Assembly (NCBI GenBank): GCA_964420455.1
Contig: CAYQTO010000006.1
Location: 1 to 58,006 of the forward strand
DNA length: 58,006 bases
DNA from: CAYQTO01 sp964420455
GTDB taxonomy: Bacteria > Sumerlaeota > Sumerlaeia > SLMS01
Direction of reading: 5' to 3'
The notes beneath the pieces are model-generated. The model saw nothing but the letters and a program-made list of their open reading frames with translations, searched no databases and was not told the DNA's origin. Shown here piece after piece: positions 49,405-58,006 of the stretch. A program made the position numbers and the translations under genes. The stretch's first letter is position 1, and every line of letters begins with the position of its first letter.

Positions 49405-51066
49405 CTAGCGGTTTCGCGAGCGCGGAAGCCGGGTCGCCCTCGCGGTCAGGCCATTGTAGAGGTTCCGCGCGTCCCGCAGCCGGTTGTTCAGGTCCATGCC
49501 GGTGATCGGCCCGAGGCTCGGGTCGATGCGGAGCGCCTCCTCGAAGTGGATGATCGAGCGTTCGGACAACCGGATGGCCTCCTGTTTGTAGCTCACGGGC
49601 CGCGAATCGCTTCGCACGTCCTCGCTGTTCATGAGATCCACATAGCGCTGCGCCTCGAAGTAATACTGCTCGCCGCGCTGGGCGATCTGGACTGCCTGTT
49701 CGCGGGCCTGCGCCGCCTGCTTCTTCGCTTCCACGTCGGCGCGCTGGTACAGTTCGTTCGCCGAGGCCGCCATCTCGGGGAAACGGCCCCAGTCCCGGAT
49801 GAATCGTTCGGCCATGCCCCTTGCCACGAGATACTCGCCGCGGTTGAACGCCTCCTGCCCTGCTGTCAGGTCGCGCTGCGCGAGTTCCTTCAGGATGCCA
49901 ATGGCCACCTGATTCTCCGGGTCTTGGCGCAGGATCACCTCCGCCTCGCGCTCCGCCGTCTGGATCAGGCCCACGTCCATCAGCTTGCGGATCAGCAGCG
50001 CCTTCCCCTCGTAGTCGTCCGCCGCCAGCCGTTCCTTCTCGAGTTCGTAGCGGAGCATCGCGAGGTCTGTTTGGTCCTCGTTTGGGAACACCTCGAGCAT
50101 CTGCTGAAAGATCCGGATCGAACTCTCGTAGTTCCCCTCGTCGCGGGCAGCGCGGTACCCGCGCCGGAAGGACTCCCGCAACATGTGGTCGTAGCCCTGG
50201 CCGGGAAAGCGGCCTGACGCCATGACCTTGCGCAGCGGCGTGATCGCCTCCTGATACCGGTTTGCCTCGTAGAGCAGCTCGCCCACGATCTTGTTGTATT
50301 CAAGGTTGTTGGGGTCCTCCTCCAGCTTTGCCTGGTAGGCGGCGAGGACCTGCGGTTTCTTCGCCGGGTCGTTGCGCCAGATCCGCAGCAGGGCGTCGCG
50401 GGCAGTGGCATTGTCGGGATCCATCTCGAGCACCCGGAGGTACTTTTCCTCGGCTGTGATGTTGTCGAGGCGGTCGGCCCGGGCAAAGCCCCAGGCGAGG
50501 TAAAGATCGCGAAGAAGGCGCCGTGCGGTGCCCTTCTGTTCCTCGCTGGCGGCCTCGCTGGAAAGGATCGTCGTCAGTTCGGTCTCGGCGCTGATGTAAT
50601 CGCGCTCGTCGTAGTTCTCTGGCTTGGTCAGTTCGGAGATCGCGGTGAGCTTGGCGGCGATTTCCTCCTGCTGGGCGCGGACGCGTTCGTCCTGCTGGGC
50701 CGAGATGGCCTCCTGGGCGGCGTCCATGCCCTCGCGAGCGGGCTGGTGGTTCGGATCCGCCTCCAGCGCGCGCTGGAAGTGGCGTACCGCCGCCGGGTAG
50801 TTGCTCGCCGCGAGGAAGTCGTTCCCCACGTGGGTCCAATCCACCGCGTCCGGTTCCTCGATGATGTCGATCGTTTCGCGGCGCAGTTCCAGCCGGCCGC
50901 TCCCGTTGATGAAAGCGATGCGGTCGGGCGCCTGGGGGAGGTTCTCCACACGGCCCTGGAGACGGTTCCCGTCGCGCTTGAACACGACGATGTCGGCGGG
51001 GCTCCCCACCGGCAGGGCGAGGGCGCCTGCCAGTGCCAGGGCGGCTGCAAAGGCGAGTTTTCTCAT
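49405..51066 (-). CDS. Exported TPR-repeat protein
   Basis: A 553-residue exported protein starting at ATG 51066 (signal peptide MRKLAFAAALALAGALALPV). A short beta region (VVFKRDGNRLQGRVEN) like those binding RNA or peptides is followed by TPR units: AASNYPAAVRHFQRALEADP, AEEKYLRVLEMDPDN, LEEDPNNLEYNKIV and, at the C-terminus, IIHFEEALRIDPSLG. The middle also has coiled-coil Gln/Glu-rich helices. It probably scaffolds periplasmic complexes. Its stop is five bases before the ABC ATPase start. Confidence 0.82.
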   Translation of the reverse strand: MRKLAFAAALALAGALALPVGSPADIVVFKRDGNRLQGRVENLPQAPDRIAFINGSGRLELRRETIDIIEEPDAVDWTHVGNDFLAASNYPAAVRHFQRALEADPNHQPAREGMDAAQEAISAQQDERVRAQQEEIAAKLTAISELTKPENYDERDYISAETELTTILSSEAASEEQKGTARRLLRDLYLAWGFARADRLDNITAEEKYLRVLEMDPDNATARDALLRIWRNDPAKKPQVLAAYQAKLEEDPNNLEYNKIVGELLYEANRYQEAITPLRKVMASGRFPGQGYDHMLRESFRRGYRAARDEGNYESSIRIFQQMLEVFPNEDQTDLAMLRYELEKERLAADDYEGKALLIRKLMDVGLIQTAEREAEVILRQDPENQVAIGILKELAQRDLTAGQEAFNRGEYLVARGMAERFIRDWGRFPEMAASANELYQRADVEAKKQAAQAREQAVQIAQRGEQYYFEAQRYVDLMNSEDVRSDSRPVSYKQEAIRLSERSIIHFEEALRIDPSLGPITGMDLNNRLRDARNLYNGLTARATRLPRSRNR

Positions 51067-51228
51067 GATCCGATGGTGCTCCTTCTCCGTCGCGTGTGGT
51101 ACCGGGCCATACCCCGCACCCGATTCATTCCCTTGTAAGACATGATCGCTTGTTGAACGGCGGGGATTGGGGCGCAATCCTCTTTGGCAGGGTTGGGGGG
51201 GGTCCCCGGTCGGCCTCCCCGGCCTCCT

Positions 51229-52809
51229 TCAGGCCAGGTCGTACTTCTTCATCTTGCGATAGAGGCGCTTGCGATCGATGCCGAGGAGACGGGCCGCCTC
51301 CACCTTCTTGCCTTTGGCCCGGCGCAACGCCTCCAGGATCTGCTTCTTCTCCATCTCGTCGAGCGTCATGGGCTGCTCGGGGGCTTTGGGGACAAAGGGC
51401 TCGCTGAAGGAGGGGGTGGCAGGAGGCGGCGGGGCCACGGCCACCGCAGGTCCGCCGCCGGGCATCTCCGCCAAGGAGGGCATCCGGGCCGAGCGCGACG
51501 CCGGCAACACCTTCGTTCCCCCACCCGACGGTCCTCCCGCCATCTCTTCCTCCGGCTGCACGGCCGCCATCGCTTCCTCCGGGTCACGGAACATCTGGGG
51601 AGGCAGGTCCTCCAAGCCGATTGTGTCCTTCGAGGTGATGGCAAAGCTCCGCTCGATCACGTTCTCCAACTCGCGGATGTTCCCGGGCCACGGATACCGC
51701 AACAGAACCTCCATCGCCTCGGGCTGCACGCTCTTTGGTGCCACGTCGTACTCTTTCGAGAACTGAAGGATGAAGTGGCCTACGAGGTCGGTGATGTCCT
51801 CCACCCGCTCGCGCAGGGGGGCCAGAAAGATGCTGACCACGCTGAGGCGGTAGTACAGGTCCTGCCGGAAGTTCCGGCGCCGGACCTCGTACTCCAGGTC
51901 GCGGTTCGTCGCGCAGACGAGCCGCAGGTTGATCTTTCGCGGGTGCGTGTCCCCCACGGGGATGATTTCCCGCTCCTGGATCGCCCGGAGCAGCTTCACC
52001 TGGAGGTGCGACGACATTTCGCTGATCTCGTCGAGGAACAGCGTGCCATTCTCCGCCGCCTGGAAGAATCCGATGTGGTCGTTGACGGCGCCGGTAAAGG
52101 CCCCTTTGCGGTGGCCGAAGAGCTGGCTTTCCAGAAGTGTCTCGCTCAGCGCCCCGCAGTTCACCGCGATGAACGGATAACGGGCAAATGGGCCGCTGTC
52201 GTGGATGGCCCGCGCCACGAGCTCCTTGCCGGTGCCGCTCTCGCCGTAAATCATCACCGTGCTGCGGTTGCGCGCCACGCCCTCGATCATCCCGAGCACG
52301 TCGCGAATCGCCCGGGAATGGCCGATAATCTCGTAGCTCGGCTCGAAGCGCCCCACCTGCGCTCGCAACTCGCGGTTCTCCGCCCGCAGGTTGCGCACCT
52401 CCAGGGCCCGATCCAGCACGATCAGGATTTCCTCCGGATTCGCCGGCTTGATCAGGTAATCCACCGCCCCGACCTTCATCGCCTCGACCGCCGACTGAAT
52501 CGACCCATGCCCCGTCAGGACGATCACCGGCAGGTCCGGCGCCTTTTCCCGCACCCGCCTCAGTAGCTTCATCCCATCCATCCGAGGCATCTGGAGGTCG
52601 GTGATCACCACGTCGTAGGGGTCCGGCCTGTTGGCGTCCTCGGGCAGCATCGAATCCTCGAACTGGGGCTCCAGGGCGGTGGACGCCTCCTCCCCGTCGT
52701 GGGCCGTCTCCACCTCGTAACCATGGCGGCGGAGGATCTTGGCCAACATGATCACCAGGTTCTTCTCGTCGTCGACGAGGAGGACCTTCGGTTTGCGGTC
52801 GCGGCTCAT
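51229..52809 (-). CDS. NtrC-family sigma-54-dependent response regulator
   Basis: A 526-residue transcription activator. The REC domain (about 8-125) has D13-D14, phospho-acceptor D71 (ITDLQMP), T99 and K121, with an acidic insertion of about 16 residues before the D71 strand. The AAA+ domain (about 160-400) has Walker A GESGTGKE (189-196), the sigma-54 contact loop GAFTGA (236-241) and LFLDEI. A Pro/Ala-rich linker leads to a Fis-type helix-turn-helix (AARLLGIDRKRLYRKM). The start ATG 52809 has AAGGAG five bases upstream. No sensor kinase is adjacent; the small gene upstream overlaps by ATGA. Confidence 0.94.
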   Translation of the reverse strand: MSRDRKPKVLLVDDEKNLVIMLAKILRRHGYEVETAHDGEEASTALEPQFEDSMLPEDANRPDPYDVVITDLQMPRMDGMKLLRRVREKAPDLPVIVLTGHGSIQSAVEAMKVGAVDYLIKPANPEEILIVLDRALEVRNLRAENRELRAQVGRFEPSYEIIGHSRAIRDVLGMIEGVARNRSTVMIYGESGTGKELVARAIHDSGPFARYPFIAVNCGALSETLLESQLFGHRKGAFTGAVNDHIGFFQAAENGTLFLDEISEMSSHLQVKLLRAIQEREIIPVGDTHPRKINLRLVCATNRDLEYEVRRRNFRQDLYYRLSVVSIFLAPLRERVEDITDLVGHFILQFSKEYDVAPKSVQPEAMEVLLRYPWPGNIRELENVIERSFAITSKDTIGLEDLPPQMFRDPEEAMAAVQPEEEMAGGPSGGGTKVLPASRSARMPSLAEMPGGGPAVAVAPPPPATPSFSEPFVPKAPEQPMTLDEMEKKQILEALRRAKGKKVEAARLLGIDRKRLYRKMKKYDLA

Positions 52810-53141
52810 GGGTTCTCCTTGGAGGGGTCCGTGGCGAGGCCCTCGGCGCTCGGCTCGGTCTTTAGGCGCTGCACTTCGTAGGCGGGGTCGCCGAACTCGA
52901 ACCGTGCGGCCACGGCGGCGTGGGCCGCTTGCAGCCCCGCCAGCAGTCCATCCTCCCACACGAACTGCGGGTTCTCGTTCACTTCCGGCCAGTCGAAGGG
53001 GTTCATCAGGTCGTCGGGAGTCAGCCGCGGGTTGATGCGCCGGGCGATCTTCATGCACTTTCCCCGTTGCTGAACGATCAGCTCGTCCAGCATTTCGAGG
53101 ACCTTTTCCGTCGTGATTGTCTTGAGGCGTTCACTTTCCAT
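52806..53141 (-). CDS. Small protein coupled to the NtrC-type regulator
   Basis: A 111-residue soluble protein that I do not recognise. The N-terminal half is helical (TTEKVLEMLDELIVQQRGK); the middle has LTPDDLMNPFDWPEVNENP, then two further helices. The start is taken at ATG 53141; ATG 53180 is an alternative. Its stop overlaps the regulator start by four bases, so the products are made together and it may modulate the regulator. There is no signal peptide or membrane segment. Confidence 0.62.
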   Translation of the reverse strand: MESERLKTITTEKVLEMLDELIVQQRGKCMKIARRINPRLTPDDLMNPFDWPEVNENPQFVWEDGLLAGLQAAHAAVAARFEFGDPAYEVQRLKTEPSAEGLATDPSKENP

Positions 53142-53252
53142 GATGCGAGACCGCTGAAGTCCGGATTCTTGCCGGGTCATTATGGGACAATCACAAGCCG
53201 CCCACACCGACGGCGCCTTGTCAAAGCCTACCAAACGATCGGCGAAGAAAAA

Positions 53253-54044
53253 TCAGGCGATCCAGCCCTGGTCGCGGAGCCATCCGGCAAAGAGGTCCGT
53301 CCACCGGCCGGCCGGTTGCCCCTCGGCCAGCCCCAGGCCGTGGCGGCCCGAGGGAAACACATGAAGCGCCGCCGGCACCCCGTGGTCCCAGAGCGCTTCC
53401 GCGTAGAGGTAGCTGTTGTTTCGGGGAACCACGCGGTCGTCGGCGGTCGTCCAGACGAAGGCGGGAGGAGTATCCGCGGAGACGCGCAACTCCGCCGAGA
53501 GGGCTCGATATTCCGCCTCCGTGGCTTCCTCGCCAAGGAGGGCCCGGCGAGAGCCGGCGTGGGGCGTCTCGACGAAGCTGATCACCGGGTAGCCGAGCAT
53601 GGCGAGGTCGGGCCTGCAGGCGGGATCGTCGCCCGGCTGGGTGCAAAGGGTCGCGGCGAGATGTCCCCCGGCGGAGAAACCGGTCACGCCGACCCGGGTT
53701 CCGTCGATCCCCCACTCCCCTGCGCGGGCCCGCAGCACGCGCACCGCCTCGCGGGCGTCCAGCAATGGCGCCGGATGCCGGTAGGGCGACACCCGGTACT
53801 CGCACACCGCCGCCGCAAGCCCCAGCGTGTTCAGCCCCTGTGCCACGCCGTGGCTCTCATGGGGCGACCGCCTGCCGTAGCCCCCCCCGGCAAGGCACAC
53901 AAAGGCAGGGGCCGCCGTGGCACCCGGCACTGAATAGACGCTGATCTGGCAGGCGTCGGCGTTTGCCCCCTCCGACAGCGCGGGATCGAAGAGCGGCGGC
54001 TCGCCGGAGTAGAGGGGAAGGGTCATTGGGCGGCTGTCGTTCAT
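53253..54044 (-). CDS. Alpha/beta hydrolase, acetyl-xylan-esterase-like
   Basis: A 263-residue serine hydrolase of the BD-FAE/axe-type esterase group. The nucleophile is S124 in GFSAGGH, the acid lies in TADDRVVP (D202 or D203), and the His is H235 in SGRHGLG; the oxyanion loop is LAGGGYGRRSPHES. There is no signal peptide, so it should act in the cytosol, probably deacetylating imported oligosaccharides. Its ATG overlaps the kinase stop (ATGA), an odd pairing of a kinase and an esterase. Confidence 0.82.
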   Translation of the reverse strand: MNDSRPMTLPLYSGEPPLFDPALSEGANADACQISVYSVPGATAAPAFVCLAGGGYGRRSPHESHGVAQGLNTLGLAAAVCEYRVSPYRHPAPLLDAREAVRVLRARAGEWGIDGTRVGVTGFSAGGHLAATLCTQPGDDPACRPDLAMLGYPVISFVETPHAGSRRALLGEEATEAEYRALSAELRVSADTPPAFVWTTADDRVVPRNNSYLYAEALWDHGVPAALHVFPSGRHGLGLAEGQPAGRWTDLFAGWLRDQGWIA

Positions 54045-55618
54045 GGAAGCTCCGCGGGGGCGCCACCGCCGGCATGAAAGGCGCGCTCCTCCGCCGCCCG
54101 AAGCCGCTCGCGGTAGTCAACCGAACGGATGTAGAAAAGAAGTGCGAGGACCGTGGCGACAACAAAAAGAACGACCGTGAGGCGGGTCATCCAACACCTC
54201 TGGAGGTCGCGCCGGCGATCGCGCTTCCTGCGGCGCGTCACCTCTTCCAGGAGGTCCTGGCGGGTCACCCCATCGTCGATCTTGTCGGCGTACGTTTCCG
54301 CCATCATGAGGTCGTGATGGGAAAGGGCGCGGGTGGCGAGGGCGCGAAGGAACTCGCCGCGGAGGCGACGTGCGGTGGGGTTGCCGGACCAAAGGATGAG
54401 CGATTCCTCGGCGCGGTCCAGCAGCCGCACGAGCGAGCGATAGTCGTCCGGCAACTCCCCCGGGGAAGTGTCGCGGCCGAGGGCGTCGCTGATCTCGAGC
54501 GAGTGGCGGCGCTGGGACGCACCGGTCAGGTACTCCTGGATCCTTGCCAGAAACTCCGTCGCGCACTGGATGCGGTCTGTTGGCCGCTCCCGCATGCAGT
54601 CGTGGACCAACTGGACGAGTTCCTTGGGGACCGATCGCTCGCCGCCGAATTGCGTGGGATCGATATACCAGCCGCGCCGCGCCTCCTCAAAACATGTCCG
54701 TGGGTCGCTCGACGGGTGCGGCAACCGGCCCGTCAGCAGATAATACAGCGTCCCCCCCAGCAGGTAGATATCCGTCCATGGGCCGAGGCCCGAGCGGTGC
54801 GTGTAGGTTTGCTCCGGCGCCATAAACGCCAGCGTCCCCGCCGGGTTGTTCGCCGTCTCCATGTTCGGCACCAGGTCATACAGATCCTTCGATTGGCCCA
54901 TGGTGAACATGGTCCGGTCGTAGGCCATTGCCAGGCCCCAGTCGATCAGCAGCACTTCCCCGAAGCCGCCCAGAAGCACCTGGGAGGGCTTGATGTCGCG
55001 GTGGAGGATTCCCCGGGCGTGGGAGAAGGCGACCGCCTGCGCCACGGACTTGAGAATCTCAAGGTGACGGCCGAGGAAGTCGCGCACGCTCAGTTGCCGA
55101 AAATCGCTCTGGATCGCCTTGTCCCAAGGCGCCCCGTCGATCAGCTTCATCGCCAGCAACGGCATGCCGTTCTCGTCCTCGCTCAGGTCGTAGATCGGCA
55201 GGATGTTGGGGTGTTCGAGGGAGGCGGTGATCAGCGCCTCCGCGCGAAAGGCGATCTGGCGCGGGATCGTGGAGCTGTCGCCGTGGCGTTTCTTCTTCTC
55301 CTGCTGGGGACGGACCTTCTTGATGGCGACGCGGCGCTTGAGACAGAGCTGCTCCGATTCCCAGACCTCCGCGGTCCCCCCGACACCGATCAGTCGCCGG
55401 AGGTGAAAGAGCCGGTCGATGCTCGCGATCGATTCGGCCTGTGTCGGCTGATGCCTGCGCGCCTCGCCGGTATCGGACACATCGTCGGAGAAAAAGCCCG
55501 GGGTGAAGTCACTGTCGAGAAGGGTCGCCGGCTGCTCGAACGGACGACCAAAGGTCTCCTGGGTGTCGCCCGGGAGTTGCATCGCCGGGGTCGGGTTTTG
55601 CTCGGGGGGGGACGGCAC
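54041..55618 (-). CDS. Membrane-anchored Ser/Thr protein kinase
   Basis: A 525-residue eukaryotic-like kinase. The catalytic domain spans about residues 72-345: glycine loop LIGVGGTAEVWE, K100 in VAIKK, HRDIK (206-210) and D226-W-G in place of DFG, then APEQ and a DIYLLG region. The C-terminal part is a helical juxtamembrane region with one membrane helix at about 480-497 and a short Ala/Gly tail, with no sensor domain outside. The N-terminal 70 residues are disordered. It is co-translated with the esterase gene. Confidence 0.93.
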   Translation of the reverse strand: MPSPPEQNPTPAMQLPGDTQETFGRPFEQPATLLDSDFTPGFFSDDVSDTGEARRHQPTQAESIASIDRLFHLRRLIGVGGTAEVWESEQLCLKRRVAIKKVRPQQEKKKRHGDSSTIPRQIAFRAEALITASLEHPNILPIYDLSEDENGMPLLAMKLIDGAPWDKAIQSDFRQLSVRDFLGRHLEILKSVAQAVAFSHARGILHRDIKPSQVLLGGFGEVLLIDWGLAMAYDRTMFTMGQSKDLYDLVPNMETANNPAGTLAFMAPEQTYTHRSGLGPWTDIYLLGGTLYYLLTGRLPHPSSDPRTCFEEARRGWYIDPTQFGGERSVPKELVQLVHDCMRERPTDRIQCATEFLARIQEYLTGASQRRHSLEISDALGRDTSPGELPDDYRSLVRLLDRAEESLILWSGNPTARRLRGEFLRALATRALSHHDLMMAETYADKIDDGVTRQDLLEEVTRRRKRDRRRDLQRCWMTRLTVVLFVVATVLALLFYIRSVDYRERLRAAEERAFHAGGGAPAELP

Positions 55619-55708
55619 CCGTCAGACTCCAGCGCGGATTGAGTGGATCACGATCAAAAGAAAGCGAAACACCGTTGCGGCTGTCAAGTAAGGGAAAACC
55701 CCAACGGG

Positions 55709-56839
55709 TCAAACGGGACCCGCTTCCTCGCGCTCGCGGATGGCCCGCCTCTGGATTTCCTCGATCTCCCGCGGGGTCTTCTCTCGCGGGTAACTACCGA
55801 GGACCCGGATCGAGTCGCAATAATCCGCAATCCCTTCGAGCGCCTGCTGGATTTTCGGACTGTCGCGGTGGCCCTCCGCATCGACGAAGAAGGCCTGCTC
55901 CCAGGCGCGGCGCTTGGTGGGCCGCGATTCGAGCTTGCTCAGGTTGATGTTCAGGTCGCTGAACGGCTTGAGCACGTTGAACAACGCCCCCGGCCGGTCC
56001 TTCACGCTGAACATGATCGACGTCTTGTCGTCGCCACACGGCCGCGTGTCCGTCTGGCTGATCACCAGGAACCGGGTGGTGTTGTCCTTGTCATCCTGGA
56101 TCTGTCGCGCCAGCACCTTGAGGTTGTATTGCTCCGCCGCGAGGTCATTGCCGATCGCCGCGTGGGTGCTTTGCTTCTGCGCCTCCAGCATCCCTTGTGT
56201 GGTCGAGTCGACCTCGATCCGTTCCGCGTTCGGAAGGTTCTGGCTCAACCACAGGTCGCATTGGAGGAAGGCCTGCGGGTGGCTATACACCCGGTCGATG
56301 GTGGCGAGACTGGAGGCCGGTGAAAGGAGCGAATGGCTGATCGGCAGCAGGATTTCGCTGCACACGCTTACCGGGTGCTCAAGGAATGCGTCGAGGGTGG
56401 TATGGACGGTGCCGCCGGTGCTGTTCTCGATGGGCACCACGCCGTAGTCGATGGAGCCATTCTCCACTGCACCAAAGACCTCGCGGATCAGCTTGAAGCC
56501 GAGAAACTGAACGGAGGAGCCGAACTCGCGGACGGCGGCCTGAAAGGTGAAGGTCTCCCGCGGCCCAAGGTAGCCCACCCGCAGCGGCTTCTGCAGGTTG
56601 AGGCACGCACTCATCACTTCGCGGAAGACGTGGACGATTCCCTCCTTGGGGAAGTCGCCGGAGGAGCGGGAAATCGCCTCGAGGACGACCGCCTTCGCCC
56701 GCCCCGGGTCGAAGGTCGCCCGCCCTTCGCTCGCCTTCGACTGCCCGATCTCCTTCGCGAGATGGGCCCGCCGGTCGAGCAGATGCACAAGCCGCTCGTC
56801 GATCTCGTCGATTTCCTTGCGCAGTTGCAGCAGGTCCAT
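55709..56839 (-). CDS. pheA: Bifunctional chorismate mutase/prephenate dehydratase
   Basis: A 376-residue P-protein that turns chorismate into phenylpyruvate for Phe synthesis. Residues 1-80 are the AroQ chorismate mutase (LRKEIDEIDERLVHLL), 86-262 the dehydratase with VVPIENSTGGTV and the TTRF catalytic motif (254-257), and 273-350 the ACT regulatory domain with the ESRP Phe-binding motif. The start is ATG 56839, divergent from the response regulator. No leader peptide or attenuator is evident. Confidence 0.96.
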   Translation of the reverse strand: MDLLQLRKEIDEIDERLVHLLDRRAHLAKEIGQSKASEGRATFDPGRAKAVVLEAISRSSGDFPKEGIVHVFREVMSACLNLQKPLRVGYLGPRETFTFQAAVREFGSSVQFLGFKLIREVFGAVENGSIDYGVVPIENSTGGTVHTTLDAFLEHPVSVCSEILLPISHSLLSPASSLATIDRVYSHPQAFLQCDLWLSQNLPNAERIEVDSTTQGMLEAQKQSTHAAIGNDLAAEQYNLKVLARQIQDDKDNTTRFLVISQTDTRPCGDDKTSIMFSVKDRPGALFNVLKPFSDLNINLSKLESRPTKRRAWEQAFFVDAEGHRDSPKIQQALEGIADYCDSIRVLGSYPREKTPREIEEIQRRAIREREEAGPV

Positions 56840-57019
56840 GAAGATGCACGCCTTGGGGAATGGTCACCATCCGTTTCGCGCTGGCGTGGCGGTCGGCAAG
56901 CCAAGAATCCAGTGACTCCTCGACGGTCCCGCCCGAGAAAAGTGATTGTGGCCCCCAACCTCACCCCCGCAATGAAGCCCATAACGTTCGCGACCCCACG
57001 ATAACACAAGCCCCCCTCC

Positions 57020-57841
57020 ATGACCCACAAGATTCTCCTGATCGACGATGAGCCTGATGTCCTGGAAATGGTTCGCGCCGTCCTCATGACCAAAGGGTAC
57101 GAGGTCGTTGCCGCCAAGGGCGGCGAGGAGGGTCTTGCCCTCGCCGAGGAAATGACCCCCGACCTGATCATCAGCGACCTGATGATGCCGAAGGTCAGCG
57201 GCCTGGAGGTCATCAAGCGGCTCAAGCGCCACCAGCGCCTTCGCCGGGTCCCCATCATCGTCCTTTCCGCCCTCGGCGACGACGAGAAGCGCCCCCCCGA
57301 ATTCTGGGTCAAGTCCCTCAGCATCGACGACTACCTCCAGAAGCCCTTTGACCCTCTGGATCTTCTCGGCCGCGTGGAGTTCATCTTTCGCCGGGAAAGC
57401 TATGTCAGCACCCGCAGCGGCATCGGCCTCCCCGCGGAGGAGGAGGCGGCCCGCGCCAACAACGATTCCGACACCCACCTGCCTTTCGACGTCGCCGGAG
57501 CGGAACCCCGCGAGGTCGTCCGCACCTTCATCGAGTCGTGGAACAACCAGGACTTCGCCGTCGAGCACCAGTGCATTTCGGACGAAATGATGGGGGGCAT
57601 GGACAAGCACGCCTACGTCGCCCGCCGGCGCCAAACCTACTTCGAGGAGAAGGGCCGCGGCCGCACCCAGAAGGTCACCGACGTCGTCGAGGAAAAGATC
57701 AGCCTCAATGTGGCCAAGGTGGTCGTCGACCGGGAGGACTGGGTCGACGGGCAGGCACGGAGCCGCCGCGAAACCTATACGCTGAAGAAGACCAATCGGG
57801 GCTGGAAGATCATCGGCTGCCGGAGCGTGAAGACCGCCTAG
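57020..57841 (+). CDS. Response regulator with C-terminal NTF2/SnoaL-like domain
   Basis: A 273-residue protein. The REC domain (about 4-122) has D9, D10, phospho-acceptor D53 (IISDLMMP), S83 and K108 (LQKPFD). After a 40-residue acidic linker, residues about 162-270 resemble a SnoaL/NTF2-like fold: AEPREVVRTFIESWNNQDF at the start, strands with DVVEEKISLNVAKVVV, and a terminal TYTLKKTNRGWKI that is typical of the family. This is not a DNA-binding or enzymatic output I know for response regulators. It diverges from pheA and shares its stop with a convergent kinase gene. Confidence 0.85.
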   Translation: MTHKILLIDDEPDVLEMVRAVLMTKGYEVVAAKGGEEGLALAEEMTPDLIISDLMMPKVSGLEVIKRLKRHQRLRRVPIIVLSALGDDEKRPPEFWVKSLSIDDYLQKPFDPLDLLGRVEFIFRRESYVSTRSGIGLPAEEEAARANNDSDTHLPFDVAGAEPREVVRTFIESWNNQDFAVEHQCISDEMMGGMDKHAYVARRRQTYFEEKGRGRTQKVTDVVEEKISLNVAKVVVDREDWVDGQARSRRETYTLKKTNRGWKIIGCRSVKTA

Positions 57842-58006
57842 AGGCGGATCGGGAACTCGCCGCTGTCGAAGCGTGTGAACGAGCCATCGAAGAACGAGGC
57901 CAGCCGCAGGGGCGTATAGCCACTGAGGGCATCGGCGAGCCGCTCGACCAGTTCCGTGGCGGATGCCGGGCGCGCCTTCGGATCCTTCGCCATACCCGGC
58001 ATGAGG
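57838..58006 (-). CDS. C-terminal end of a second Ser/Thr protein kinase (cut by window edge)
   Basis: Fifty-five in-frame codons end at TAG 57840-57838, which shares CTAG with the response regulator stop. The part MAKDPKARPASATELVERL matches the end of a eukaryotic-like kinase domain, where 'l.kdP..RPsa.el...L' occurs in helix I. The tail FFDGSFTRFDSGEFPIRL is unassigned. The N-terminal portion lies beyond the window. Confidence 0.7.
   Translation of the reverse strand, partial: LMPGMAKDPKARPASATELVERLADALSGYTPLRLASFFDGSFTRFDSGEFPIRL

Overview
The window is a gene-dense stretch of a GC-rich bacterial chromosome. I see no rRNA, CRISPR array, insertion sequence or phage gene, and no gene-free gap longer than about 230 bases. 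One run of 10 N (20668-20677) marks an assembly gap inside a gene. The organism looks diderm: lipoproteins with lipoboxes, a membrane-fusion adaptor, two exported parvulin foldases and a type II secretion/type IV pilus ATPase relative. It respires with complex I, makes isoprenoids by the MEP route (ispE), makes glycogen (glgA) and phenylalanine (pheA), and uses sigma-54 and Ser/Thr kinase signalling. Kinases with DWG in place of DFG, a Uma2-type protein and secreted proteins with dockerin-like tails suggest an uncultured lineage near Planctomycetota, Sumerlaeota or Hydrogenedentota. That placement is a low-confidence inference.

Layout. Positions 1-4250 (minus strand) hold a complex I operon, nuoA-B-C-D-x-y-E-F, with two unexpected small genes (a Cys-containing membrane protein and a truncated Uma2-like protein) between nuoD and nuoE. 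4396-11708 holds a DUF2752 protein, three exported proteins of unknown function, a family 2 glycosyltransferase and a parvulin. 11920-14726 holds tRNA-Arg(CCU) and an ispE operon. 14956-18560 has an ABC ATPase, a DegT-type aminotransferase, a Tyr-rich exported protein broken by an in-frame TAG, and a metallo-beta-lactamase-fold hydrolase. 18633-21985 has a GspE-like protein without a P-loop, overlapping a fusion of an endonuclease III-like iron-sulfur region to RadC. 21992-28711 holds a sugar-dehydrogenase-like protein, a dicarboxylate/amino-acid symporter, an RND-type adaptor lipoprotein, sixA, a glycosyltransferase, a LysM lipoprotein and a 48-residue membrane protein. 28812-35613 holds a parvulin with a nested LysM, a BI-1 protein, two GT4 glycosyltransferases and an 8-oxoguanine deaminase-like amidohydrolase. 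35837-41409 holds a secreted beta-helix-like protein, mtnA, a flippase, a TrmH-type methyltransferase and gntK. 41409-48510 holds purU, two sugar ABC permeases, a CxxCH/dockerin-like protein, prmA, glgA and ppa. 48497-58006 holds an ABC ATPase, a TPR protein, an NtrC-type regulator with a small partner, an esterase, a Ser/Thr kinase, pheA, a REC/NTF2-like regulator and the tail of a second kinase.

The most striking signal is not a gene. The 9-mer GTCTATACG (or its complement CGTATAGAC) occurs 17 times, and its 8-base core GTCTATAC 20 times. All copies lie inside genes, in all three reading frames and on both strands, and in some frames they force rare codons such as ATA and AGA. This looks like a highly iterated oligonucleotide comparable in kind to HIP1, Chi or DNA-uptake sequences. 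Compactness is also marked: many ATGA or TGATG overlaps, and three convergent pairs share the bases of their stop codons.
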